Notes under the pieces: model-generated
The model's input: only the letters and a program-made list of their open reading frames with translations
The model's database searches: none
What the model was told of the DNA's origin: nothing
Assembly (NCBI GenBank): GCA_003512955.1
Contig: DOTG01000004.1
Location: 98,712-162,711 of the forward strand
Length of the DNA: 64,000 nucleotides
Reading direction: 5' to 3'
Source: Marinilabiliales bacterium
GTDB taxonomy: Bacteria; Bacteroidota; Bacteroidia; Bacteroidales; SZUA-534
Program-made: the position numbers and the translations under genes
Shown here: positions 7,887 to 17,462 of the stretch, one piece after another
How the letters are laid out: every line of letters begins with the position of its first letter
How positions within the stretch are numbered: the stretch's first letter is position 1

Positions 7887-9866
7887 ATGAAGTATTTATT
7901 AAGCATCACCATTATCATATCTGCGAATTTCAGTATTCTATCACAACGATTAGATACAACTATCTTTAATTCAGCATTCGAGAAACAGTTGTTTCAAAAG
8001 GTTATTGATTCGCAGGTATTTGATCCAATGGAATTATTTTTTTCAATGAATTATCATGAGTCATCGGTGAATCAATCAAAAAATAAGTTAAATAATTTTT
8101 ATAAAGAAATTGCCCCTGAATTAATTAGCAAACAGATAAAAAAGCAGATAAAAACGATTTACAAAAGAACCCACTCTCATTTTTTAACAAAGTACGAAGA
8201 GAAATCATTTTTTGAAAATATTTTTGAAAATGGAACATTTAATTGTGTATCAGCCACGGCATTATATGCTCTTGTACTTGAAACTTACCATATTGAATAT
8301 GTAATAAAGGAGACACTGCAACATGTTTATCTAATAGCCGATCCCAAAAGAGATCAGGTTTTTATTGAAACAACACTCCCATCAAAAGGGACTTTTTATG
8401 TAGATGAACATTACAAGAAAAATTATGTGGAATATCTTGAAAACAATAAAATTATCTCCGAATCGGAATTCAAAACACAAAGTACAGAGTCGTTATTCGA
8501 TAAATATTATGACGAAAATAAAACAATCACCTTAAAAGAACTTGCCGGAATTCAATATTTCAATGATGGTATTTTTAATTACGAGGCTTCAAAATTTGTC
8601 GAGGCTTCAAAAAGTTTTGAAAAGGCATTCATACTTTACCCTTCAAATTCAATAAAATTAGCTTATCATACTGCATTATTAGCATTATTAAACGAACAGC
8701 ACCAAACCAAAAAATATTCAGCAATTACCTTGGCTAAATTTATTAATCTCAATAAAAATAACAATGAAGCTAAAACGCTAACTGAAGATTATTTTGGACT
8801 TTTAACAGAAGAACTTGTGATCAATCACCCGCAGTTAGGATACTATGAAAAACAATATCATGACTTTCAGGATTATATTTCTGACTCTATTGATATTAAG
8901 ATAATTAACCAGCAGTATTTTTACTATACAGGTTACGCAAATTATATTCAGCAGGACTTACCTAAAGCCCTTGTAAACCTTAACAAGTCATTTGAACTTA
9001 ATCCTGATAACATAAATACAAAACAATTGATACAAGAGGTGGTATCAAACCATATTTTTAAAGATGTCAATCGGGAACGTGAACTCGATTCTTTAAAAAT
9101 ATATTTCAGTATGTATCCTTTTTTGTTAAAAAATGACAAATTTCAAATTTATTTCACCTATTGTTACCTGAGAATCATTGGTGAAGCGATGCATTATAAC
9201 GATGTACCCAAAGCAATGAAGTATTTATCAGAATTTGAAGACCAAATTAAACTTTACCCTGATATTGTTATGAATGATAAATATGTTGAACTAGCTTATG
9301 GAGAACTTGCATCATATTATATAAGAAAAACAAAATATAATGAAGCTGAAAAATACTATCTGAAAGGGTTAGCATTGGCACCCAATTCTTATGAACTTAA
9401 AAAACAAAAAGAACTCTTATCAAGTCAAAAAACAGGCCTGAATGAGTATTTGAATGATTCGAAAAACTATGATAAAATCAATAATGAATTGGCTCTTGAA
9501 ATTCCCAAAAACCCAGATGAAAAGTCCGGTTTTAAGGAATCGATGGATACCTTTTTCCCCGGCAGTTGGGAAGCGGTTAATTTTATTGAAGATGGACAAA
9601 CAAAGGCAGTTCCAAAGGATGAAAAACTGGTAATAATAGCCAAACCAAACAACAAATTGGAATTTAATATGGGCGGTATAAAAGAAACCGGGAGATGGGC
9701 AATCCGGAACAAAGGTCATCTTTTATATCTGATTCCAAAGGATAATGAAAATGACTATCTGGTATTTAAAGTTGTTGAAATTTCAAAAAATACACTGAAA
9801 CTCCAGGCCTATGATGGTGGTAAACTGGAAAATATAATCGTTCAGTTTAAAGCGATAACTCAATAA
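7887..9866 (+). CDS. Exported transglutaminase-like/TPR protein
   Basis: This 659-residue protein has an N-terminal signal sequence (about 1-19). Residues about 105-170 resemble a transglutaminase-like fold: Cys120 in GTFNCVSATALYALV, His146 in LQHVYLI and Glu161 in VFIETT could form the Cys-His-acid triad. From about 220 to 510 there are TPR-like helical pairs (for example FVEASKSFEKAFILYPSN, LPKALVNLNKSFELNPDN and YNEAEKYYLKGLALAPNS). The last 110 residues form a separate beta-rich domain (FMESWE-like PGSWEAVNFIEDGQ). Its role is unknown; a periplasmic protein-processing or scaffold function fits. Its 3' end overlaps the convergent gene by 20 bp. Confidence 0.7.
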   Translation: MKYLLSITIIISANFSILSQRLDTTIFNSAFEKQLFQKVIDSQVFDPMELFFSMNYHESSVNQSKNKLNNFYKEIAPELISKQIKKQIKTIYKRTHSHFLTKYEEKSFFENIFENGTFNCVSATALYALVLETYHIEYVIKETLQHVYLIADPKRDQVFIETTLPSKGTFYVDEHYKKNYVEYLENNKIISESEFKTQSTESLFDKYYDENKTITLKELAGIQYFNDGIFNYEASKFVEASKSFEKAFILYPSNSIKLAYHTALLALLNEQHQTKKYSAITLAKFINLNKNNNEAKTLTEDYFGLLTEELVINHPQLGYYEKQYHDFQDYISDSIDIKIINQQYFYYTGYANYIQQDLPKALVNLNKSFELNPDNINTKQLIQEVVSNHIFKDVNRERELDSLKIYFSMYPFLLKNDKFQIYFTYCYLRIIGEAMHYNDVPKAMKYLSEFEDQIKLYPDIVMNDKYVELAYGELASYYIRKTKYNEAEKYYLKGLALAPNSYELKKQKELLSSQKTGLNEYLNDSKNYDKINNELALEIPKNPDEKSGFKESMDTFFPGSWEAVNFIEDGQTKAVPKDEKLVIIAKPNNKLEFNMGGIKETGRWAIRNKGHLLYLIPKDNENDYLVFKVVEISKNTLKLQAYDGGKLENIIVQFKAITQ

Positions 9867-10611
9867 CCTTTGACGCCCCAAAACGAGAAGTAGGTTCAAC
9901 CCGATGTGTTTTTTCTATCGGTTTAAACACATCCATGGCTAATTCAACGCGGTTGTTTTCGGCTGAGATGTGCGATAAGAAAAGGGTATTCAACGGCGAA
10001 CCGGTTAATGAACGGACCAATTCAAATGCCTGGTGGTTGCTTAAATGTCCAAAATCCGATGAAACACGTTTTTTTAAATACGCCGGATAACTTCCCGTTT
10101 GCAGGAGCGATGCATCATAATTGCATTCGAGAAAGGCTGCATGGCACATACTTAATTGTTCCTTCACTGTTTGGCAAGCTTTTCCCAAATCAGTTAACAC
10201 GGCAACGTGTAATCCATCAATTTCAATCCTAAAGCTTACCGGTTCGGCAGCATCATGTTGTTTATCAAATGCATGTATTTTTATGGAACCTACCTGAAAT
10301 GTGTCGCCTGCAGAAATATAATTCACCTTTTCAGAACGGTAATTCACAGGAACATTCTGATAAGTTTTTCTTGTGGCAAACCCCGGAATGTTATTCTTTT
10401 CAATAATTGACCGCATCCCCCTGATATGATCGGTATGTTCATGGGTGATAAAAACAGCCCTTATTTTTTCTACCGAAAGGCCCGTGTCTTTTAACCTTTG
10501 CTTGAGTTGCCTGTTCGAAATACCTGCATCAATCAGCACAGCTTCGTACCCGTTCCCCACATAATAACAATTTCCGTTGCTCCCCGATGCCAATGCACAA
10601 ATTTGAACCAT
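9847..10611 (-). CDS. Metallo-beta-lactamase-fold hydrolase, YycJ/WalJ-like
   Basis: A 254-residue MBL-fold protein. The zinc motif His57-Glu-His59-Thr-Asp61-His62 (THEHTDH) is intact, preceded by an Asp in LIDAGIS, with further ligand candidates at ILTDLG-like TDLGKA and FLSHIS. The opening ICALASGSNGNCYYV is typical of the YycJ (WalJ) group, putative nucleases or phosphodiesterases. It is cytoplasmic, with no signal peptide. It overlaps the convergent TPR gene by 20 bp at its 3' end. Its exact substrate cannot be read from the sequence. Confidence 0.82.
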   Translation of the reverse strand: MVQICALASGSNGNCYYVGNGYEAVLIDAGISNRQLKQRLKDTGLSVEKIRAVFITHEHTDHIRGMRSIIEKNNIPGFATRKTYQNVPVNYRSEKVNYISAGDTFQVGSIKIHAFDKQHDAAEPVSFRIEIDGLHVAVLTDLGKACQTVKEQLSMCHAAFLECNYDASLLQTGSYPAYLKKRVSSDFGHLSNHQAFELVRSLTGSPLNTLFLSHISAENNRVELAMDVFKPIEKTHRVEPTSRFGASKVIELSL

Positions 10612-10825
10612 CTGTATCCTGTTATTTTTTGATGCAAATATGGAAACAAATTATTAAAATCAATCCAGGTTATATATTATCAATTAAATGTTACGGTCGC
10701 CTTTTAACAATTTCCCAGATGTATATCTACCCAGTAAAAACCATGGACGGTTCTGAAATTTCACTTTGTCTTTTTAAATAATTTGAAGTTACCCCAAGAC
10801 CCAAGGTGTAAAAGTTATCAACAAT

Positions 10826-10860
10826 AGTGCAAAAAAGTGCATGAAAGTGGGGAAAAGTGG
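10826..10860 (+). promoter_or_regulatory. Four decameric MraZ boxes before mraZ
   Basis: Four AGTGS pentamers begin at 10826, 10836, 10846 and 10856 with exact 10-bp spacing (AGTGC, AGTGC, AGTGG, AGTGG), three of them preceded by AA. MraZ proteins bind direct repeats of this kind, one per helical turn, upstream of their own operon. The array ends 43 bp before the mraZ ATG. It implies autoregulation of the dcw operon. Confidence 0.8.
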
Positions 10861-10903
10861 TAAATATTTCTTTATTTTACCACCTTGAAAAACAGAAGTT
10901 TCA

Positions 10904-11365
10904 ATGACCAATTTTGTAGGCGATCATCCTTGCAAGCTCGATGGGAAAAGCCGAATCCTTTTCCCTGCTGCCCTCAAAAAACAAATGGAGGGGGACAACG
11001 ATCGCTTTGTGGTTAAAAAAGATCTTTTTGAAAACTGTCTGGTTTTATACACCCTTCAGGAATGGGAACGTCAAAACCAGCAAATCAGGCAAAAAATAAA
11101 CACCTTTAATAAGGAGCACAACGCTTTCTTGCGCGGGTTTTACCGTGGTACTGCCGAGGTTATCCTCGACAGCAGCAGCCGGCTGTTGATTCCTAAACGC
11201 TTGCTTGATATTGTTGGAATTGACAAAGAGGTGATTTTGGCCGGACAAGATGCCAAAATTGAGATTTGGGCCAAAGAAGCTTATGAAAACCTGGCTCACG
11301 ATGAGGAAGACTTTGCCGCATTGGCCGAAAAAATAATGCAGGGGACGAAAAGTGAGGAGGCCTAA
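10904..11365 (+). CDS. mraZ: Transcriptional regulator MraZ
   Basis: First gene of the dcw cluster. The 153-residue protein has the two SpoVT/AbrB-like halves of MraZ: FVGDHPCKLDGKSRILFPAA near the N-terminus and YRGTAEVILDSSSRLLIPKR from about residue 80, each with the Asp-x-x-x-Arg DNA-binding signature. MraZ forms rings that bind decamer repeats and regulates division/cell-wall genes; four such repeats lie just upstream. Its TAA overlaps the ATG of rsmH (TAATG), showing translational coupling. Confidence 0.95.
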   Translation: MTNFVGDHPCKLDGKSRILFPAALKKQMEGDNDRFVVKKDLFENCLVLYTLQEWERQNQQIRQKINTFNKEHNAFLRGFYRGTAEVILDSSSRLLIPKRLLDIVGIDKEVILAGQDAKIEIWAKEAYENLAHDEEDFAALAEKIMQGTKSEEA

Positions 11366-12264
11366 TGGAACTGTATCATACACCTGTTTTATTGGAACAA
11401 AGCATCGAAGGCCTTGCGATTAAACCCGATGGAGTTTATGTGGACTGTACCTTTGGCGGAGGCGGCCATTCACGGGCTATCTTATCGAAACTTACCACAG
11501 GTAAACTCATTGCTTTTGATCAGGATGCCGATGCATTAGCCAATCAACCCGAAGATGCCCGGTTGATATTGATTCAAGGGAACTTCCGCTATTTACGGAA
11601 TTACCTGAAATACCAAAAGTTTGAGAAAATAGATGGGATTTTGGCCGATTTGGGCGTTTCGAGCCATCATTTCGATGACCAAACCCGTGGCTTTTCGTTC
11701 CGTTGGGATGCCGCTTTGGATATGCGGATGAACCAGCATGCCACATTAACTGCACGGACGGTTTTAAATGAATACGAGCCCCAAAAACTTCGCACCATCT
11801 TCCGGCTTTATGGCGAACTGAACGAAGCAGGACGGATTGTTCATTACATTGAAAAATACCGGGCAGAAAAACCCATTGACACCGTTCCGCAATTCAAAGA
11901 ACTGCTTGAACCCATCATGCCTCCAAAGGCCCAGTCGAAGTTACTGGCTAAAATTTTTCAAGCCCTCCGTATTGAGGTAAACCAAGAGATGGAAGCACTT
12001 AAAGAGATGTTGGAGCAATCGGTGGAGGTATTAAAACCAGGGGGCAGGTTGGTGGTCATCACCTACCATTCGTTGGAAGATCGGTTGGTTAAAAACTATA
12101 TAAAAAACGGTCTTTTTGATGGGGAACCCGCTAAAGACCTTTACGGCAACGTGTCAGTTCCATTTGCATCGGTTAACCGGAAGATTATTATTCCCGGTGA
12201 AAACGAAATTGAACAGAATAGCCGGGCACGGAGTGCCAAATTAAGGATTGCAGAAAAGATTTAA
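11365..12264 (+). CDS. rsmH: 16S rRNA m4C1402 methyltransferase RsmH
   Basis: A 299-residue SAM-dependent methyltransferase (also called MraW). The SAM-binding stretch VDCTFGGGGHSRAIL, the LADLGVSSHHFD motif, and the C-terminal ITYHSLEDRLVKN and NSRARSAKLR blocks are all present. It N4-methylates C1402 of 16S rRNA in the ribosomal P site. The start codon overlaps the mraZ stop. Its place between mraZ and ftsL is the standard dcw order. Confidence 0.97.
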   Translation: MELYHTPVLLEQSIEGLAIKPDGVYVDCTFGGGGHSRAILSKLTTGKLIAFDQDADALANQPEDARLILIQGNFRYLRNYLKYQKFEKIDGILADLGVSSHHFDDQTRGFSFRWDAALDMRMNQHATLTARTVLNEYEPQKLRTIFRLYGELNEAGRIVHYIEKYRAEKPIDTVPQFKELLEPIMPPKAQSKLLAKIFQALRIEVNQEMEALKEMLEQSVEVLKPGGRLVVITYHSLEDRLVKNYIKNGLFDGEPAKDLYGNVSVPFASVNRKIIIPGENEIEQNSRARSAKLRIAEKI

Positions 12265-12266
12265 TT

Positions 12267-12641
12267 ATGGCGAAAGAGGAAAAAAACGGTTGGAGTTTGA
12301 CAGGAAAAAATGGGAAGAAAAAAATCCCCATCAAATCTATCCTCGATGGCAGCATCTTGACCAAAGATGTGGTGCTGGACCAGTTGCCATTTATCCTGTT
12401 TCTGACTTTTATGGCAGTAATGTATATTGGAAACCGGTACCATGCCGAGAAAATTTTACGCGAAACCCAAAAGGCTCACACCGAGCTGGGTGAAATGCGT
12501 GCCGAATCAATTACCACAGCATCCAAGCTAATGAACATCAGCAAACAATCGGTGGTAGCCCGCATGGTGAAAGAAAAGGGCCTCGAACTGAAAGAGGCCG
12601 TGAAACCTCCAAAAAAATTGATGGTCGATGGCGACGAGTGA
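12267..12641 (+). CDS. ftsL: Cell division protein FtsL-like
   Basis: A 124-residue bitopic membrane protein starting 2 bp after rsmH. A charged cytoplasmic tail (1-38, rich in Lys) is followed by one transmembrane helix (about 39-56) and a periplasmic helix with heptad-like spacing (about 60-105), the FtsL architecture. Sequence similarity to characterised FtsL is low, as is usual, so the name depends on topology and position between rsmH and ftsI. FtsL would pair with FtsB and FtsQ at the septum. Its 3' end overlaps ftsI by 14 bp. Confidence 0.8.
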   Translation: MAKEEKNGWSLTGKNGKKKIPIKSILDGSILTKDVVLDQLPFILFLTFMAVMYIGNRYHAEKILRETQKAHTELGEMRAESITTASKLMNISKQSVVARMVKEKGLELKEAVKPPKKLMVDGDE

Positions 12642-14748
12642 AAACAGTACCCGGAAAGAGATTGTTACCCGCATGGGAATTGTCTATGTGGGCATCGTGA
12701 TATTTGGTCTGCTTGTAGTCACCCGCATTGTTTATCTTCAGGTAGTAGAGCATGACAAATGGATAAGTTCCAATAACATCACACCCAAAGACATTACCAT
12801 TGAACCGGATCGGGGGGACATTTTAGCCCACGACGGCCGGTTATTGGCCACTTCGGTTCCTTACTATGAGGTCCGTTGGGATACACGCTGCGACGCATTG
12901 ACCAATTCCATTTTTAACAAGCACATTGATTCATTGGCGCTGGGATTATCGAGTATTTTCCGCGATAAATCGGCTCAACAATATAAAAGCCTATTAGTGA
13001 AAGCCCGTTACCGTGGCGACCGTTATTTATTAATTAAGCGCAGGGTGGATTTTGTCCATTTAAAAAGGCTCAAAAGGTTACCCATTTTTCGATTGGGGCA
13101 ATACAAAGGAGGACTCATTGTCATTCAGGAAAATTTGAGAGTACAACCTTTTAACGACTTGGCCAGCCGGACTATTGGCTACCAGGGAAAAGGGGGGACT
13201 ACGGTTGGTATCGAAGGGGCGTTTGACGAAGATTTAAGTGGTGAAAAAGGGGTCCGGTTGGTACAGCGGATTGCCGGCAATTATTGGATGCCTGTAAGCG
13301 ATGGCAACGAGGTGGAACCCCGCAATGGATATGACGTGATATCCACGCTTGATATTAATTTGCAAGATGTGGCCCACGACGCCTTAAAAGATCAACTTCA
13401 ACGACATGGTGCCAGCCATGGTGTTGCCATTCTTATGGAGGTGGAAACAGGTGATATTAAAGCCATGGTCAATCTGAAAAAAGAGGGCGACGGCTATTAC
13501 TCCGAGCAATTCAATTATGCCATTGGTGAACGCACTGAACCCGGATCAACTTTTAAGTTAGCCTCGTTAATGGTGGCACTGGAAGATGGGTACATTGAAT
13601 TGAACGATATGGTTGAAACGGGTAAGGGATCGGTTAAATACCACGACATTGTGGTAAAAGATACTAAGGAAGAGGGCTATGGGAAAATCAGCGTGAAACA
13701 GGTTTTTGAATATTCATCAAACGTGGGGGTATCAAAAATTATTACCAAAAATTATAAAGGAAATGAGGAAAAGTTTGTGAAAGGGCTAAAAAGGATGTCG
13801 CTAACCGAAGGACTCGACCTTGCCATTAAAGGCGAAAGACCCCCTTATATCAAATTTCCGGATGATAAATTGTGGTCGGGGGTTTCGCTGGCACAAATGT
13901 CGTATGGGTATGAGGTAGAGCAAACCCCTTTACAGATTCTGACTTTTTACAATGCTGTGGCCAACGATGGTAAAATGATGAAACCCCGCTTTGTGAAAGG
14001 TATTGCCGACCATGGGGAGATGATAAAAACCTTTAGCCCCGAAGTAATAAATTCTTCCATCTGTAGCCGTTCCACCATCAAAAAGGCAAAAATGATGTTG
14101 GAAGGTGTGGTAGAAAAGGGAACCGCACAAAATCTAAGAAACGCCAACTATAAAATAGCTGGCAAAACAGGAACAGCACAGATTGCCAATAAAAAATATG
14201 GCTATAAATACAACTCACAAACCAGTTATCAGGCTTCGTTTGCAGGGTATTTCCCGGCCGATAACCCAAAATACAGTTGCATTGTAATAGTTAACGCACC
14301 TTCGAGTGGGGTTTATTACGGAAATTTGGTTGCAGGTCAGGTTTTTAAAGAAATTTCGGATAAAGTTTATGCCACCCAATTCGAACTGCACGATGAAATG
14401 AAGTTGGCACGGAACGAGGAACAGAGCATTCCCTACACCCGAAAAGGATCGCGTAAAGAGTTGGAATTGGTGCTCGATGAACTGGATATCCCCACGGAAG
14501 ATCTGGGAGTGAATTCAGATTGGGTGATTACCGAAAAACAAAAATCCGCCGTCAGGCTCCACAACAGATACATTACCGATAATCTAGTCCCCGATGTGGT
14601 TGGAATGGGTGCCAAAGATGCTCTTTATATACTTGAGAATATGGGCTTGAGGGTGATAATCCGTGGCCGTGGTGCAGTGACCTCACAATCCATTGGTCCT
14701 GGAAACCGGATTCAAAAAGGAGATAAAATTTATTTAAAACTGGGATAG
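12628..14748 (+). CDS. ftsI: Septal peptidoglycan transpeptidase FtsI (PBP3 type) with PASTA domain
   Basis: This 706-residue penicillin-binding protein has a single N-terminal membrane anchor (about 15-38), a pedestal domain starting near PDRGDILAHDGRLL, and a transpeptidase domain. The active-site motifs are Ser307-Thr-Phe-Lys310, Ser363-Ser-Asn365 and Lys513-Thr-Gly515. A C-terminal PASTA domain (about 638-706, LVPDVVGMGAKDALYILENM) is appended, as in Bacteroidota and Gram-positive PBPs. It crosslinks septal peptidoglycan with FtsW. The start overlaps ftsL; its TAG overlaps the GTG of murE. Confidence 0.95.
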   Translation: MATSENSTRKEIVTRMGIVYVGIVIFGLLVVTRIVYLQVVEHDKWISSNNITPKDITIEPDRGDILAHDGRLLATSVPYYEVRWDTRCDALTNSIFNKHIDSLALGLSSIFRDKSAQQYKSLLVKARYRGDRYLLIKRRVDFVHLKRLKRLPIFRLGQYKGGLIVIQENLRVQPFNDLASRTIGYQGKGGTTVGIEGAFDEDLSGEKGVRLVQRIAGNYWMPVSDGNEVEPRNGYDVISTLDINLQDVAHDALKDQLQRHGASHGVAILMEVETGDIKAMVNLKKEGDGYYSEQFNYAIGERTEPGSTFKLASLMVALEDGYIELNDMVETGKGSVKYHDIVVKDTKEEGYGKISVKQVFEYSSNVGVSKIITKNYKGNEEKFVKGLKRMSLTEGLDLAIKGERPPYIKFPDDKLWSGVSLAQMSYGYEVEQTPLQILTFYNAVANDGKMMKPRFVKGIADHGEMIKTFSPEVINSSICSRSTIKKAKMMLEGVVEKGTAQNLRNANYKIAGKTGTAQIANKKYGYKYNSQTSYQASFAGYFPADNPKYSCIVIVNAPSSGVYYGNLVAGQVFKEISDKVYATQFELHDEMKLARNEEQSIPYTRKGSRKELELVLDELDIPTEDLGVNSDWVITEKQKSAVRLHNRYITDNLVPDVVGMGAKDALYILENMGLRVIIRGRGAVTSQSIGPGNRIQKGDKIYLKLG

Positions 14749-16205
14749 TGAAAAAGTTGGAATACCTATTAGAAGGAATCAAAACCAATTCAGTGGTGGG
14801 CCAGACCAACATTGAAATTGGAGCTATTGAATTTGATTCGCGTAAAGTAAAAAAAGGCGACCTGTTTGTGGCCGTAAAAGGATCTGCTGCCGATGGCCAT
14901 CAATTCATCAGTGCAGCAATTGGCAAGGGTGCTACAGCAATTGTATGCCAAGACTCACCAGCCCAAATCCCTTCAGGGGTAACCTGCATTTTGGTGGACG
15001 ATTCTGCAAACGCACTGGGAGTGCTGGCATCAGAATTTTATGGAAAGCCCTCCGAAAAACTGAAACTGGTGGGGGTTACCGGAACCAACGGCAAAACCAC
15101 CACGGTCACGTTGTTGCATCAATTATTTATCAAATTGGGGTACAAAGCGGGTCTTCTCTCGACCATCCGGAACTTAATCCATGATAAAGCCGTGGACGCT
15201 ACCCACACCACTCCCGACCCGGTTCAGTTGAATGAATTGCTGGCCCGGATGGTGGCTGCCGGTTGCGATTATTGCTTCATGGAAGTCAGTTCACATGCCG
15301 CCCATCAGCAACGGATAGCCGGGTTGCATTTCAGTGGTGCGGTTTTTAGCAACATCACCCAGGATCATCTGGACTATCATAAAACATTTGCTGAATACAT
15401 CAAAGCCAAGAAATTGTTCTTCGACGGGTTAGATGGCAGCGCGTTTGCCTTGGTGAACAGCGATGACAAAAACGGTTCTGTCATGCTTCAGAATACCAAA
15501 GCAGCCAAACATACCTACGCCCTGAAAAGTATGGCTGAGTTCCGTGGAAAGGTACTCGAATCGTATTTGGATGGCATGTTGGTAGCTTTTGACCAAACGG
15601 AATTATGGACCCGGTTTATTGGCGGCTTCAATGCTTACAATTTATTGGCGGTATATGCTACGGCCCTGCTTTTAAAACAAGACCGCGAACAGGTCATCCA
15701 GGCTCTCAGCAACCTGAACCCTGTAGATGGTCGTTTTAATTACATCCGCTCAAAATCAGGAAAATTGGCCATTGTGGATTATGCCCATACCCCGGATGCA
15801 CTGGAAAATGTTTTAAATACCATCCGCGACATCCGCGAAAGCGACAACCAGATTATTACTGTGGTTGGGGCCGGCGGAAACCGTGACAAAACCAAGCGCC
15901 CGCTAATGGCCGAGGTTACTGCAAAACTGAGCGACAAAGTGATTCTGACTTCTGACAATCCAAGAAACGAAAACCCCGAAGACATTATTCAGGAGATGCG
16001 CCAGGGGGTGTTACCTCCTTATAATAAAAAGCTGCTGGCCATTACCAACCGCAAGGAGGCAATCCGGACTGCCTGCATGATGGCAACACCCGGAGATATT
16101 ATTTTGGTAGCCGGCAAAGGACATGAAACTTATCAGGAAATTCAGGGTGTGAAGCACCATTTTGACGACAAAGAGATTATTAACGAAATATTTGGAGAAG
16201 AATAA
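14748..16205 (+). CDS. murE: UDP-MurNAc-tripeptide synthetase, meso-DAP type
   Basis: A 485-residue Mur ligase. The ATP-binding loop is GTNGKTTT (residues 112-119), with the catalytic regions HTTPDP and SSHA following. The DNPR motif (LTSDNPRNENPED) marks ligases that add meso-diaminopimelate, so this organism probably has DAP-type peptidoglycan. Translation starts at GTG (14748), overlapping the ftsI stop, which indicates coupling. The enzyme is cytoplasmic and forms UDP-MurNAc-L-Ala-D-Glu-meso-DAP. MurF, the next ligase, is not in this cluster. Confidence 0.95.
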   Translation: MKKLEYLLEGIKTNSVVGQTNIEIGAIEFDSRKVKKGDLFVAVKGSAADGHQFISAAIGKGATAIVCQDSPAQIPSGVTCILVDDSANALGVLASEFYGKPSEKLKLVGVTGTNGKTTTVTLLHQLFIKLGYKAGLLSTIRNLIHDKAVDATHTTPDPVQLNELLARMVAAGCDYCFMEVSSHAAHQQRIAGLHFSGAVFSNITQDHLDYHKTFAEYIKAKKLFFDGLDGSAFALVNSDDKNGSVMLQNTKAAKHTYALKSMAEFRGKVLESYLDGMLVAFDQTELWTRFIGGFNAYNLLAVYATALLLKQDREQVIQALSNLNPVDGRFNYIRSKSGKLAIVDYAHTPDALENVLNTIRDIRESDNQIITVVGAGGNRDKTKRPLMAEVTAKLSDKVILTSDNPRNENPEDIIQEMRQGVLPPYNKKLLAITNRKEAIRTACMMATPGDIILVAGKGHETYQEIQGVKHHFDDKEIINEIFGEE

Positions 16206-16207
16206 CT

Positions 16208-17458
16208 ATGTTGTATTACCTGTTTGAATACCTTGACAAGCTGAATTTTCCAGGTGCCGGGATGTTCCAATACATTTCGTTCCGTTCAGGAATGGCTATT
16301 ATTTTCTCGTTACTTATCGCGCTCATTTATGGTAAAAAGGTCATCCGGTTGCTGCAACGGATGCAAATCGGGGAAGAAGTGCGCGATCTTGGGCTCGAAG
16401 GTCAGATGCAAAAGAAAGGGACCCCAACCATGGGTGGAATTATCATTCTGGGTTCCATTGTCATTCCGGTATTGCTCTTTGCCAAACTGCACAACATTTA
16501 TATTATCCTGATGCTGATAACCACTGTTTGGCTGGGTACCATCGGTTTTATCGACGATTATATCAAAGTGTTTAAAAAAGATAAAAAAGGACTGGCCGGC
16601 CGTTTTAAAATCATGGGTCAGATTGGTCTTGGGTTGATTGTTGGGTTGACACTCTATTTTAGCGAAGATGCTGTTATCCGCGATACCCATTTGACAAGCA
16701 ATATAAAAACGGAGATGGTGATTCAGGAAGAATCGTTTGGTATTGATGAATCGGCCAAGCATCCAATGGATGTAAAATCGACCAAAACCACCATTCCTTT
16801 TTTTAAAAACAATGAGGCCGACTATGCCGGGCTGGTAAAATTTCTGGGCGAAGGAGCCTCTAAAAACTGGGCTTGGGTGGTATTTGTAATTGTAGTCATC
16901 TTTATTATTACCGCCGTAAGTAACGGTGCCAACATGACTGATGGCCTCGATGGTTTGGCCACGGGAACTTCCGCCATTATTGGGGTCACACTGGGGATTC
17001 TGGCTTACCTTTCGGGTAACCTGATTTATGCCAATTACCTGAATATCATGTACATTCCACATACAGGCGAATTGGTGGTATTTGCTGCTGCATTTATGGG
17101 CGCCACCGTAGGATTTTTGTGGTACAATTCCTATCCGGCGCAAGTATTTATGGGCGATACGGGTAGTCTGTCGTTGGGCGGAATTATTGCTGTTTTTGCC
17201 ATCCTCATTCATAAAGAACTGCTGATTCCCATCCTTTGCGGGATTTTCCTTGTCGAAAATCTTTCGGTAATGATGCAGGTCTCCTATTTTAAATACACTA
17301 AAAAGAAATTTGGTGAAGGACGGCGGATTTTCAAAATGGCTCCCCTCCACCACCATTACCAGATAAAAGGTTTTCCGGAGGCTAAAATCGTGACCCGGTT
17401 CTGGATTATTGGAATCATACTGGCTGTATTAACCATTGTCACTCTTAAAATCAGGTAG
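16208..17458 (+). CDS. mraY: Phospho-MurNAc-pentapeptide transferase MraY
   Basis: This 416-residue integral membrane enzyme makes lipid I from UDP-MurNAc-pentapeptide and undecaprenyl phosphate. Conserved motifs are GTPTMGG, the FIDDYIKV aspartates, NMTDGLDGLATG, FMGDTGSLSLGG and the histidine cluster APLHHHYQ. It is about 50 residues longer than the E. coli enzyme because of an extra hydrophilic segment (about 158-212, with KTEMVIQEESFG and KSTKTTIPFF), an insertion I associate with Bacteroidota homologues. It lies 2 bp after murE. Confidence 0.96.
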   Translation: MLYYLFEYLDKLNFPGAGMFQYISFRSGMAIIFSLLIALIYGKKVIRLLQRMQIGEEVRDLGLEGQMQKKGTPTMGGIIILGSIVIPVLLFAKLHNIYIILMLITTVWLGTIGFIDDYIKVFKKDKKGLAGRFKIMGQIGLGLIVGLTLYFSEDAVIRDTHLTSNIKTEMVIQEESFGIDESAKHPMDVKSTKTTIPFFKNNEADYAGLVKFLGEGASKNWAWVVFVIVVIFIITAVSNGANMTDGLDGLATGTSAIIGVTLGILAYLSGNLIYANYLNIMYIPHTGELVVFAAAFMGATVGFLWYNSYPAQVFMGDTGSLSLGGIIAVFAILIHKELLIPILCGIFLVENLSVMMQVSYFKYTKKKFGEGRRIFKMAPLHHHYQIKGFPEAKIVTRFWIIGIILAVLTIVTLKIR

Positions 17459-17462
17459 CCCG

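Noticed and set aside
16310..17356. 348-codon open frame antisense to mraY
   Set aside because: It mirrors mraY codon structure, has no family features, and lies inside a densely packed operon on the opposite strand.
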